Source: Acidimicrobiaceae bacterium
GTDB taxonomy: Bacteria > Actinomycetota > Acidimicrobiia > Acidimicrobiales > RAAP-2
Length of the DNA stretch: 40,122 bases
Direction: 5' to 3'
Assembly: GCA_003152015.1 (NCBI GenBank)
Contig: PLZF01000039.1
Span: forward strand, 13,152-53,273
How positions within the stretch are numbered: the first letter of the stretch is position 1; each line of letters starts with the position of its first letter. Positions 15,351-22,410 of this stretch are shown here, one piece after another. The translations under genes and the position numbers were made by a program. Under the pieces are notes generated by a model, which was not told the origin of the DNA, made no database searches, and worked only from the letters and a program-made list of their open reading frames with translations.

Positions 15351-16457
15351 ATGGGCCACGGATCAGGTCACGGATCAGGTCACGGACATTCCGGCCACCA
15401 CGACGGCCACCACGACGGCCACCACGACGGACACCACGACGGACACCACGACGGACACCACCAAGCCGGTTTGATCCCGCGCATCCGATCGGTGTTCGTC
15501 CCCCATCGACACGACGCCGCTGACAGCATCGATCACGCCCTCGAAGCCAGCGACGACGGAATCCGGGCGGTGAAGATCTCGTTGGTGGTCCTGGCCGTGA
15601 CAGCTGGCACCCAGGCCGTCTTCGTGGCTATCAGTGGGTCGGTCGCCCTGTTGGGTGACACACTTCACAATCTCTCCGACGCACTCACCGCCATTCCCCT
15701 ATGGCTGGCGTTCAGCCTCGGCAAGAGGCCGCCGACACGTCGCTTCACCTACGGCTATGGGAGATCGGAGGACCTGGCCGGCATCGCGGTGGTGATCCTT
15801 ATCGCCGTCTCCGCGGCTCTCACCGCCTGGCAGGCGGTGGAGCGGCTCATCCACCCCCGAGTGATCCACGATCTACCGCTGGTCATGGTGGCGGCGATGG
15901 TCGGAGTAGTGGGTAACGAGGTGGTGGCGCAGTACCGGCTTCGGGTCGGCCGACGGATCGGATCGGCGGCGCTGGTGGCGGACGGGCTTCACGCCCGAAC
16001 CGACGGCGTCACCTCCTTTGCCGTGCTCGTCGGGGCCATCGCCGTGGCATTCGGCGCTCAACGGGCCGACGCCGTGGTGGGTCTACTGGTCAGTGCGCTG
16101 ATTCTGCTCGTCCTGACCCGGGCGGTTCGCAGCGTGGGCGCACGACTGATGGATGCCGTCGATCCGACCTTGGTGGCCGACGTGTCGGCGGTGGTGTGTG
16201 GGGTTGACGGGGTGATCGATACCGGTGACATCCGCATCCGTTGGGTCGGACACCGACTCCACGCAGAAATCCGAATCGTCGTCGACCGGACCCTGAGCGT
16301 GGTCGAGGCACACGACGTGGCCGAGCGCACCTATCACGCCCTCTTGCACGAGATCCCCAAACTCAGCGATGCCATCGTCCACACCGACCCAGCCAGTCCC
16401 GAGGGCACCGACCCGCACTCGGTCACCGCCCACCACCACCATCACCGAGACCATTGA
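15351..16457 (+). CDS. Cation diffusion facilitator (zinc-type) exporter with expanded His-rich N-terminus
   Basis: A 368-residue CDF protein. The first 40 residues are a His-rich leader with five tandem GHHD-type tetrads; the C-terminus ends in HHHHHRDH. Six membrane helices follow the leader, with the metal-site pairs H-x3-D in LHNLSDAL (helix 2) and LHARTDG (helix 5), the His-Asp pattern of zinc exporters. The cytoplasmic C-terminal domain (VDPTLVADVSAVVCGVDGV, RIRWVGHRLHAEIRIVVD) is intact. It exports Zn2+ or a similar ion against protons. ATG 15351 lies 6 nt after a GACAAT -10-like box (15339-15344) and may be leaderless; the longer frame from 15225 has no family-like residues before this point. 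Confidence 0.88.
   Translation: MGHGSGHGSGHGHSGHHDGHHDGHHDGHHDGHHDGHHQAGLIPRIRSVFVPHRHDAADSIDHALEASDDGIRAVKISLVVLAVTAGTQAVFVAISGSVALLGDTLHNLSDALTAIPLWLAFSLGKRPPTRRFTYGYGRSEDLAGIAVVILIAVSAALTAWQAVERLIHPRVIHDLPLVMVAAMVGVVGNEVVAQYRLRVGRRIGSAALVADGLHARTDGVTSFAVLVGAIAVAFGAQRADAVVGLLVSALILLVLTRAVRSVGARLMDAVDPTLVADVSAVVCGVDGVIDTGDIRIRWVGHRLHAEIRIVVDRTLSVVEAHDVAERTYHALLHEIPKLSDAIVHTDPASPEGTDPHSVTAHHHHHRDH
15393..15464 (+). repeat. 12-bp coding repeat (Gly-His-His-Asp)
   Basis: Three copies of GGCCACCACGAC, then two of GGACACCACGAC and one degenerate copy, all in frame in the exporter's metal-binding leader. Just upstream, GGATCAGGTCAC is repeated twice, also with a 12-bp period. Copy number changes keep the frame and would vary the number of His ligands. 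Confidence 0.8.
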
Positions 16458-16531
16458 GTTTCGTTCTGTTGGTGGTGACGACCGGGCGGAACCGGCAGCT
16501 GTCCAGTGTCTAGGTCTAGGTGTGCCGCCGG

Positions 16532-17209
16532 CTAGTTGCCGCCGAGGATCCCGGAGAGTTCACTTTTCGGGTCGAACGCCCCGAGAGAGGGAAGACCAGG
16601 GGCGGATGAGCTACCGGTCAGCACCCCACCCAGATAGTTGGCCAACCCGGCTACCTGATTAGGTGTGTCGTTGTTCACGCCTTGGTAGTCGGTCGACGTC
16701 AAGCCTTTACTGGGGACAGCAGCCGGTACCGCGGCGGTCTGGGCTCCCACGAAGATCTGCTTGGCCACCGAGGGGATGTCGCCTTTGGCCGTCTTCTGGT
16801 TGACGAACAGCATGTAGGGACCGGGCGGCACCACGTCGTCCGAAGTGGGAACGTTGACACTCACCTGGTTGCCGGTGCAGCCGGTGATGGCCAGGTTCAC
16901 GGTGCGCTGGTCGCCGTCCACCTCGTGGGTGATGGCGGTAAAGCGGACCAGGGTCACGCTGTCGATGTTCGACGCTTGGGGGGTGTTGATGGTGAGCGGG
17001 TCCCCGTAGTAGGCGGTGTCAAAGGTTCCGGCCGGCAAGGCGGTGGACGTCGTACCCGTCACCGAGTTGATGGTCGGCTGGGAGATGCCCCATTCCAGGT
17101 ACGGCGGGTTGTGGATCTGGAAGGATGGATCCCTGTCGGCCTTGATGAACCCACCCGGCAACGGATACGACCCCGGATCCTTGCGATACGGCGCCGGTCC
17201 AGACGTCAA
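16532..17209 (-). CDS. Detached galactose-oxidase-like C-terminal domain (DUF1929)
   Basis: A 225-codon frame whose core (about residues 35-165) matches the early-set C-terminal domain of galactose oxidase-like proteins: NPPYLEWGISQPTINSVTG, then VTLVRFTAITHEVDGDQRTV and VPPGPYMLFVNQKTAKGDIP. The usual 400-500-residue kelch propeller that carries the copper site is absent. The only start candidate is TTG at 17209, which overlaps the crotonase stop by 4 bases (TTGA) and follows GGGGGAG, so translation by coupling is possible. No signal peptide is present, although intact relatives are exported. It is most likely the stump left when a deletion fused the end of a secreted oxidase gene to the crotonase gene, or else a stand-alone beta-sandwich protein. 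Confidence 0.5.
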   Translation of the reverse strand: MTSGPAPYRKDPGSYPLPGGFIKADRDPSFQIHNPPYLEWGISQPTINSVTGTTSTALPAGTFDTAYYGDPLTINTPQASNIDSVTLVRFTAITHEVDGDQRTVNLAITGCTGNQVSVNVPTSDDVVPPGPYMLFVNQKTAKGDIPSVAKQIFVGAQTAAVPAAVPSKGLTSTDYQGVNNDTPNQVAGLANYLGGVLTGSSSAPGLPSLGAFDPKSELSGILGGN

Positions 17210-18060
17210 CCCGCTCCCCCTTCGGGGATCCACCGACCCGAGTCGCGCCACTCGACGGCGGCATGAAACCCCTCGTCGGCCGCCAGCTGCTGGAACCACC
17301 GTCCCTCGGGTGAGTGCCGGGTGATGCCGTCGAAGACGGTGGCCAGAATTTGGGTGCCGTGCAGTCCCATGTTGTCGTAGGCCTGGTTGACCATAAGTTT
17401 CTGCATCACGAGTTGGTTGATCGGCACCCCGGCCATCCGATCGGCGAGGGCCTCGACCCGCGCATCCAGCTGATCGGAAGGCACCGATTCGAGCACCAGA
17501 CCCCAATCCGCCGCCTGCCGGCCGTCGATGGTGTCCCCGGTGAGCAGCATGCGCTTGGCCCGCTCGGCACCGAGACGGTAGACCCACATGGCCGTCGTCG
17601 GGCACCCCCACACCCGGGCCGGCATGTACCCGATGCGGGCGTCGTCGGCCATCACCACCAGATCGCAACACAAGGCGATATCGCTCCCACCGGCCACCGC
17701 ATGCCCTTGCACTTTGCAGATCGTCGGCTTCAACGAACGGAAGAGACTGGTGAACTGATCGGTATAGCGTTTCATGGCCCGGTAGTCCTTGATCGGATCC
17801 CAGACCGTCCCCTGGGTGCCGACCCCTCCCTCGGCAAAATCCTTGAGGTCGTAGCCGGAACAGAACGACCTGCCTTCGCCCCGCAGCACGATGACATGCA
17901 CCTCGCCATCGTCGTTGGCCCGTTCGACGGCGGCGTCTATCTCCCCCGGCATCCAACGGTCGATGGCGTTGAGGCGTTCGGGTCGGTTGAGGGTGATGTA
18001 CGCCTTGCGGTCCGCCACCTCGTAGCGGAGGGACCGGAAAGCGATGCTGGCATCAGTCAT
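17206..18060 (-). CDS. Enoyl-CoA hydratase/isomerase family protein (crotonase)
   Basis: A 284-residue crotonase-fold protein. The first oxyanion-hole segment is GRSFCSGYDLKDF, the second is VQGHAVAGGSDIALCCDLVV, and the C-terminal trimerisation helices follow. At the positions where hydratases carry two catalytic Glu, this protein has PARVWGCPTTAMW, which lacks at least one of them, so it may be a thioesterase, decarboxylase or dehalogenase-like member rather than a true hydratase. Length is typical. The stop overlaps the TTG of the detached oxidase domain. It may serve the same acyl-CoA catabolism as the synthetase and dehydrogenase at 10-13 kb, but the link is only proximity. Confidence 0.85.
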   Translation of the reverse strand: MTDASIAFRSLRYEVADRKAYITLNRPERLNAIDRWMPGEIDAAVERANDDGEVHVIVLRGEGRSFCSGYDLKDFAEGGVGTQGTVWDPIKDYRAMKRYTDQFTSLFRSLKPTICKVQGHAVAGGSDIALCCDLVVMADDARIGYMPARVWGCPTTAMWVYRLGAERAKRMLLTGDTIDGRQAADWGLVLESVPSDQLDARVEALADRMAGVPINQLVMQKLMVNQAYDNMGLHGTQILATVFDGITRHSPEGRWFQQLAADEGFHAAVEWRDSGRWIPEGGAG

Positions 18061-18154
18061 TGGGTTTCACAATCTGTCGATATGGAGGCGGATACCGTCA
18101 CCGCAGAATCCGCGTTGGTCGGGGTCCGGTCGCCGGCTACCTGGCAGCGCCTGG

Positions 18155-18517
18155 TCACTGTTGGCGCAGCTTGTCGAGATTGCGGCGGTCCCGCTTCGTC
18201 GGTCGTCCCGACCCCGGTTCTCTAAACACCCGGGTGGCGGCAAACTCCCGGGGTGGCGGAGGTGGACTGTGGTCAACCAGGCACTCGGCGGCCATCGGGG
18301 CACCTACCCGCTTGTTGATGATCCGGATGACTTCCACGATCCGAAGTCGGTCGGCCACATGAGCCTCGACGCGGTCACCCACCCGCACGGGAGAAGATGC
18401 CTTGGCCGCGCTTCCGTTGACCCGGACGTGCCCGGCCCGGCAGGCCACGGTGGCCGCCGAGCGGGTCTTGTGCAGGCGGACGGCCCACAGCCACTGATCG
18501 ATTCGAGTTGCTTCGAT
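18155..18517 (-). CDS. S4-domain RNA-binding protein (Hsp15-like) with no canonical start codon
   Basis: The frame encodes TRIDQWLWAVRLHKTRSAAT, then the S4 loop ACRAGHVRVNGSAAKASSPV, VGDRVEAHVA and a C-terminal VGAPMAAECLVDHSPPPPPRE. This is a complete Hsp15-type S4 protein, a family that binds stalled 50S-nascent chain complexes. From the upstream stop (TGA near 18549) to the start of the S4 fold there is no ATG, GTG or TTG. Relatives begin M-E-x-T-R-V-D; here the codon in the M position is ATC (18517). The first usable start, GTG 18448, would remove the first third of the domain. An ATG in another frame at 18525 could reach it by a +1 shift. Either ATC is used, the start was lost by mutation, or there is an indel error. 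Confidence 0.65.
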   Translation of the reverse strand: MEATRIDQWLWAVRLHKTRSAATVACRAGHVRVNGSAAKASSPVRVGDRVEAHVADRLRIVEVIRIINKRVGAPMAAECLVDHSPPPPPREFAATRVFREPGSGRPTKRDRRNLDKLRQQ

Positions 18518-18565
18518 CTGGCCATGGTGCCACGTGGCGCAAACATCAGGCGACCGTCAGACACG

Positions 18566-18770
18566 TCAGCGAACAGGCGACGTCGCGATTGTCGCCAAAT
18601 CAGCCAGGACGCCCAGCTCGTCGGAGATCACGCCAGGTTGGCCGTTCAGCGTGGTGGCCACGTAGTCGATCGGCGCAGTGTGTCCCCGGGGGCGACCTCG
18701 ACCAATTCTTCATGCGATGTGCTGAGTGGCGAGATCATCGTGGTCAAGGGGCAACCGGCATCGCTGTGAA
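18566..18770 (-). pseudogene. Frameshifted gene remnant
   Basis: Two overlapping minus-strand frames read as one protein if a single base is removed near the CTGCGCCGATCG at about 18668-18679: SHEELVEVAPGDTLR, then IDYVATTLNGQPGVISDELG and VLADLATIATSPVR to a stop at 18566. The joint has coherent hydrophobic and acidic spacing, unlike the shadow frames around it. No start codon is evident upstream and the family is not recognised. It lies between the zincin and S4 genes, both on the same strand. Confidence 0.35.
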
Positions 18771-18861
18771 TTGGGCTCCGCATCGTTGGCCGTTCGGCCG
18801 GAGTGTTCGGTCGGAGTGTTCGGCCCATCGGTTCATCATTCGCGACCGATGCAGAACGGGC

Positions 18862-19206
18862 TCAGGCCCACCCCAATTCCTCGAGCCGCTGATCATCGAT
18901 GCCGAAGTGGTGGCCGATCTCGTGGATCACTGTCTTGCGCACCCGCTCCACGACTTCCTGCGTGGTCTGGCAACTGCCACAGATCGTCGCCATGTAGATC
19001 GTTATGCGATCGGGCACGGAAGCCGAGTAGCTGTTGCCGCGTTGGGTGAGCGGGATCCCTTCGTACAGCCCCAGCAGCGGTCCGGGCGGGCTGAGGTCGT
19101 CCACCACGATAGCGACGTTCTCCATGCTGGCCCCAAGGTCTGCAGGGATCCCATCAAGAGCATCAGTCACCAGCACCTCGAATTGCTCGATCGACATTGT
19201 GACCAT
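18862..19206 (-). CDS. Zincin-like metallopeptidase family protein
   Basis: A 114-residue protein with the zinc motif HEIGHHFGIDDQRLEELG near the C-terminus: His-Glu-x2-His plus the downstream Asp that completes the site in this minimal-zincin family common in actinobacteria. The N-terminal MSIEQFEVLVTDALDGIPA matches the family start, so ATG 19197 is as likely as 19206. Mid-protein VAIVVDDLSPPG and LLGLYEGIPLT are also typical. It is a small cytoplasmic protease or a non-proteolytic metal protein; the substrate is unknown. An intact gene in an otherwise decayed stretch. Confidence 0.85.
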   Translation of the reverse strand: MVTMSIEQFEVLVTDALDGIPADLGASMENVAIVVDDLSPPGPLLGLYEGIPLTQRGNSYSASVPDRITIYMATICGSCQTTQEVVERVRKTVIHEIGHHFGIDDQRLEELGWA

Positions 19207-19273
19207 GCCCTAGATCATGCCAAGGTCATCGCCCACCACGGGTACGCGTCCTTGCCCGTCCAAGATTGCCGGG

Positions 19274-19446
19274 TCTACGGCACCACCTCACGGTGCATCC
19301 GTTGAGCAACGTCGAACTGGGTATCCACGTCATGGTCGAAGACGAATCCCGCGTTCTCAGAGGAGGCGAGAGCGTGTGGGCCCGCGGTCTCTTCGAGTAG
19401 CTCGAATGCGCGCTTCCGTGCAATGGCGACGACGTCCAGAGATGGT
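19274..19446 (-). pseudogene. 3' fragment of an unknown gene
   Basis: A minus-strand frame following a TGA at about 19449 encodes SLDVVAIARKRAFELLEETA, GPHALASSENAGFVFDHDVD and TQFDVAQRMHREVVP before a TAG at 19274-19276. It has the acidic-helical character of real protein and favoured codons but no start codon, so it is probably the stump of a deleted gene. Not recognised. The rest of the 263-base gap between the zincin and PPOX genes shows nothing. Confidence 0.3.
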
Positions 19447-19469
19447 CATGAGCCGCTTCGTGGCGGAAG

Positions 19470-19886
19470 CTACAGCATTCCGTACGCACGATTGGGCGTG
19501 AACCGAATGACTGCGCGACGTTCGGCGACCATGGCGTCGCGGTAGGCGTTCCAGTTTTCGTGCTCACCCATCAGAGCCCGGTAGATCTCGATAAGTTCCT
19601 CAACCACCGCATCGTCCGAGCGTGTAGCTACTGGCGTCAGCTCTACGTTGCCTTCGAGCACCACGTAGGCGAAGAAGTCCTCGCGGGTCACGTGTAGAGC
19701 GGCCCATGGATCATGGGACAGGTTGCGGAATTTGGCCCGATCTACGGTGACCGAGATGCGAATGACCCCGTCATCGAACACGTGATAAAGGATGTTCGAC
19801 TGCTGCGGGCGGCCGTTAGCGCGGATGGTGGTCAGGACCGCCTGGCGGTTCGTACGGGCGAAAGCGACGGCGCTGTCGAGTTCCAT
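19470..19886 (-). CDS. PPOX-class flavin/F420-binding oxidoreductase
   Basis: A 138-residue protein with the split-barrel layout of the Rv1155/PPOX family: AVLTTIRANGRPQQSNILYH at residues 17-36, a barrel strand RISVTVDRAKFRNLSHDPWA, LEGNVELTP, and a terminal VIRFTPNRAYGML. Members use F420H2 or FMN to reduce small molecules. ATG 19886 starts right at the family N-terminus (MELDSAVAFARTNRQAVLTT). The longer frame to 20084 adds a basic, low-quality leader and is rejected. Confidence 0.83.
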   Translation of the reverse strand: MELDSAVAFARTNRQAVLTTIRANGRPQQSNILYHVFDDGVIRISVTVDRAKFRNLSHDPWAALHVTREDFFAYVVLEGNVELTPVATRSDDAVVEELIEIYRALMGEHENWNAYRDAMVAERRAVIRFTPNRAYGML

Positions 19887-20281
19887 ACTTGGTATGAACC
19901 GAGCCCAACCATCGCTTATTCCGAAGGCGACCCATCGATCGCAACGGCGATCGATGGCGGACGACCTTGACCGTTGCGGTCGGCCAGGCGTGGGTGGCGG
20001 CTTCATGGCACGGGGCAGCGGACTTCTCAAGTCAGAATCTTCCGAATGAAGGTCGATGCCCGTGATCGTGACGCGCCCAGGCACGCATCCAGTTCGTTGA
20101 CGGTCCCACGGAGTATGCCCCGGTAGGAGCGACAGTAAGTATCCCCTATCAGTAACTCGTGGACGCGCACCGCATCATGAGATCGCGTACAGAAGACCAC
20201 AGCCACGATCTTGCTGTCCTTCGTGGACGAAGAACAGGCGGTGGCGTCAGCCGCCTGTTGCCGGCCACGAGCTCGTCCTGG
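19887..20281. other. Gene-poor stretch with one doubtful frame
   Basis: No recognised gene. A minus-strand frame from about 20260 to a stop at 20027 encodes KIVAVVFCTRSHDAVRVHEL and further residues of protein-like composition, but it has no clear start or family and could be another remnant. Confidence 0.25.
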
Positions 20282-21189
20282 TCAGTCCGGGGGGAAACCG
20301 CCGGCACCCAGGGCGGCCTCAATCTCTCGACGGTGGCGGGGATCGCACGCCGCCCAGCGCCGCTCGTCATCGTCGAGGTCCACAAGGAAGGTGAATCGCT
20401 GCCTGACACGGCGTTCCCACCCCACCAGGTCGACCGGCTGCGTGAGCTTGCCGATGGACTCCGGAGCGAAGTCCTGCTCACGCCTTTCAGGGAGGACGTC
20501 GGCGGGGTCGAGAGGTCCGTCCCCGCGGCCGTCGTCGACGACATCTCCCCAGACCTTGAGCACCCACAGTCGCCGCACCAGGCGCTCGTCGATCGGACGA
20601 ACGGACGAACGGCCAACCGTGCCAGGTCGTACACATCACGACCCAATGCTGTTCGTCGGTAGCGGGCAAGCTTTTCTGCGCACGCTTCCGCCTCGGCAAT
20701 CACCGGCAAGGGAGGAAGCGGCAGCTCGTAGCCACGATGCACGGGCAGTTCCACAAACGGGAGGATGTCGGGCGCAAGGACGAGTGGTCGTCTCGCAAAC
20801 TCGACCGATGCACCGATGTTCGGTCGACCAAGGTCAGGGTGCTGCACTGTCAGCGTCCAGTGCCGCCCGTCTCCCCGAGTTGAGTCCAGCAAAAACTCAA
20901 ATCCCGATATCGCTGCACCATCGATTGCTTCGCACACCGCGAGGACGATCTCCTCGGATGGACAGGCGAAATCCAAGTCGGTCGAGAAGCGGCCAGCACT
21001 GCCGAGACGGCATTTACGCAGGCTCGTGCCGCCTTTGAAGATCAGATCATCGCCATCGAACAGGTGCAGCTCCGCGAGCAACCACAACAGATGATCCTGG
21101 GCAACATCGAGGAGCGCCGCATCGTACGTGTCGGCGCGACCGGCACCGTGGAGGTTGACGAGTGCTCTGGTCAACGAGACACGGGGCAT
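20282..21189 (-). pseudogene. abiEii: AbiEii-type nucleotidyltransferase toxin, frameshifted by an 8-bp duplication
   Basis: From ATG 21189 the frame encodes an AbiEii/MNT-fold protein: LIFKGGTSLRKC, then RFSTDLDFACPS (the G-S/T and D-x-D of the nucleotidyltransferase site), and AEACAEKLARYRRTALGRDV, the conserved K...R...RD-x-YDL helix. It then runs into nonsense after LAVRPFVRS. At 20595-20610 the plus strand has GGACGAAC twice in tandem. Deleting one copy restores the frame exactly as LAVRPIDERLVRRLWVLK and continues to a stop at 20282, about 302 residues in all. AbiEii toxins act by transferring nucleotides to RNA or tRNA. The gene starts one base after the antitoxin stop. Either a recent inactivation or a slippage-type switch. 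Confidence 0.8.
20595..20610. repeat. Exact 8-bp tandem duplication inside abiEii
   Basis: GGACGAAC occurs twice back to back (20595-20602, 20603-20610). Removing one unit joins two frames into a complete toxin, so this duplication is the inactivating event. Confidence 0.9.
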
Positions 21190-21190
21190 G

Positions 21191-21979
21191 TCACGCCTTT
21201 CCAAGGTCGCGTTGAAGCGGAGCGATGAGACGATCGACGATCCGGAACTGAGAAACCCACACTGCGTCGTGTCCATCACCGAACACCACGTCAGCCATGT
21301 GCGGGGTTGGCCGACGGGCCACGAGAGCGAGTCCGTCGTCGTGACGTCCCCCGCGGTGGAGAAGGTACCCAGCCCGCTGCCACCCCGACTGTGACTTCCC
21401 ATCGAGCAGCTTTGACAGCCGCTCGATGTCGCAGTCGACGGCGAGCTGTTGAAGGTGAGGAACGAGGTCGGCCCACGAGCGGAAAGACTTCACCCGGGTC
21501 GACAGCTGGACGATGAGCGCCTCCGGGCCAAAAGCGGGGATTCCGCCTGCCCATTTCGTCAGATCGAGGTGGCGCTGGTGCAGCAATAGAGGACTGGGGA
21601 CCAACCGCTTGATCTCGTTGGCGCTCCATCCGAGTTTCACCTCGGAGACATGTGGCCGCAGGCCGAACGGGATCCGGGTCTCGCCGGGGAGCCAGATAGC
21701 CGGCGGGCCGCTGAACTCCTGATCTAGGTATCCGAGATGCCAAGCCGCCGCCTCGCCGGCCAGGGCGAACACCGCCTCTGAGTCCCTCGCCCTCCATGCC
21801 CGCAGGTCGATGTAGCGGTCGGTGACCGCCTCTTCGCCAGGCGGGAGGTATGCCCAGACCCCCCTGATGTGCACCGGAACAAGCCAGCCAAGCCGCTGAA
21901 GATGCTTCACGGTGGCATCGGCGTCCTTGGTGGAGCCCGCCTCGGCTAGGTAGGCGCCGATGTCGGCGCGAGTGACCAC
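21191..21979 (-). CDS. abiEi: AbiEi-family antitoxin (type IV toxin-antitoxin)
   Basis: A 262-residue protein. The N-terminal winged-helix part (TRADIGAYLAEAGSTKDADA, then TVKHLQRLGWLVPV) binds DNA in this family, and the larger C-terminal part (WAGGIPAFGPEALIVQLSTR, SWADLVPHLQQLAVDCD, LLDGKSQSGWQRAGYLL) neutralises AbiEii and assists repression. It is directly followed by abiEii. The GTG at 21979 is the first usable start, yet protein-like sequence continues upstream in frame (WATGLHARLAQDRPA), so the true start may lie further up near 22070, where only ATC/GTA codons occur. A twin inverted repeat upstream is a good operator candidate. With the toxin broken, this may be a relic or stray antitoxin. 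Confidence 0.72.
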   Translation of the reverse strand: MVTRADIGAYLAEAGSTKDADATVKHLQRLGWLVPVHIRGVWAYLPPGEEAVTDRYIDLRAWRARDSEAVFALAGEAAAWHLGYLDQEFSGPPAIWLPGETRIPFGLRPHVSEVKLGWSANEIKRLVPSPLLLHQRHLDLTKWAGGIPAFGPEALIVQLSTRVKSFRSWADLVPHLQQLAVDCDIERLSKLLDGKSQSGWQRAGYLLHRGGRHDDGLALVARRPTPHMADVVFGDGHDAVWVSQFRIVDRLIAPLQRDLGKA

Positions 21980-22090
21980 TGCAGGTCGGTCTTGGGCCAG
22001 GCGGGCGTGGAGGCCCGTCGCCCAGGTGGGGATCCTTCGGTTAGGGCTTTTCGTGGTGTTTTGTACGATGGTGACCGTCCCACTAGGGAG

Positions 22091-22210
22091 CTTAGGATCA
22101 CACCTGCTATAGGGATGTAATTGACCTGATCCAGGTGTACTCCTAAGCGATTACTTTAGATTATACCTGAATTGGGTCGGTGACGGTACTAATTCAGGTA
22201 TCATCCTAAG
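22091..22210. promoter_or_regulatory. Twin 57-bp inverted-repeat units upstream of abiE
   Basis: Unit 1: CTTAGGATCACACCTG (22091-22106) and CAGGTGTACTCCTAAG (22132-22147). Unit 2: CTTTAGATTATACCTG (22154-22169) and CAGGTATCATCCTAAG (22195-22210). In both units the 16-bp arms are 25 bp apart, and the units repeat every 63 bp, six helical turns. The four arms are variants of one element (CTTAGGAT-n-ACACCTG). The stretch is clearly more AT-rich than its surroundings. AbiEi antitoxins are known to bind paired inverted repeats in their own promoter and bend the DNA, so this is the likely operator, although it is larger than usual. A 10-bp palindrome GGACCGGTCC follows at 22219-22228. Confidence 0.6.
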
Positions 22211-22410
22211 AGGCTTCAGGACCGGTCCAAGAAGTCAGACGCTCACCGGCCCCAGAAGCCGCCCAACTGGTCGTGTCGAGAGTGCAGAGTAGCGGCACGG
22301 GTGCCCCTCGCTATGCCACGTCCGCGTTGAGACTCACCTGGTTCGAAACCTGCAAAATACGGTCGATCTCAGCTGAAGAAAACAAACGCTCGGGCCCCTG
22401 GGAACTGACG

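Noticed and set aside
16532-17956. A 474-codon reading of the oxidase-like frame
   Set aside because: The first 249 codons are the wrong frame of the crotonase gene; only the part after 17209 matches the DUF1929 domain.
20149-20600. Natural C-terminal end of AbiEii in the continuing frame to 20149
   Set aside because: It turns into Ser/Arg low complexity straight after the 8-bp duplication; the alternative frame carries conserved-looking residues to 20282.
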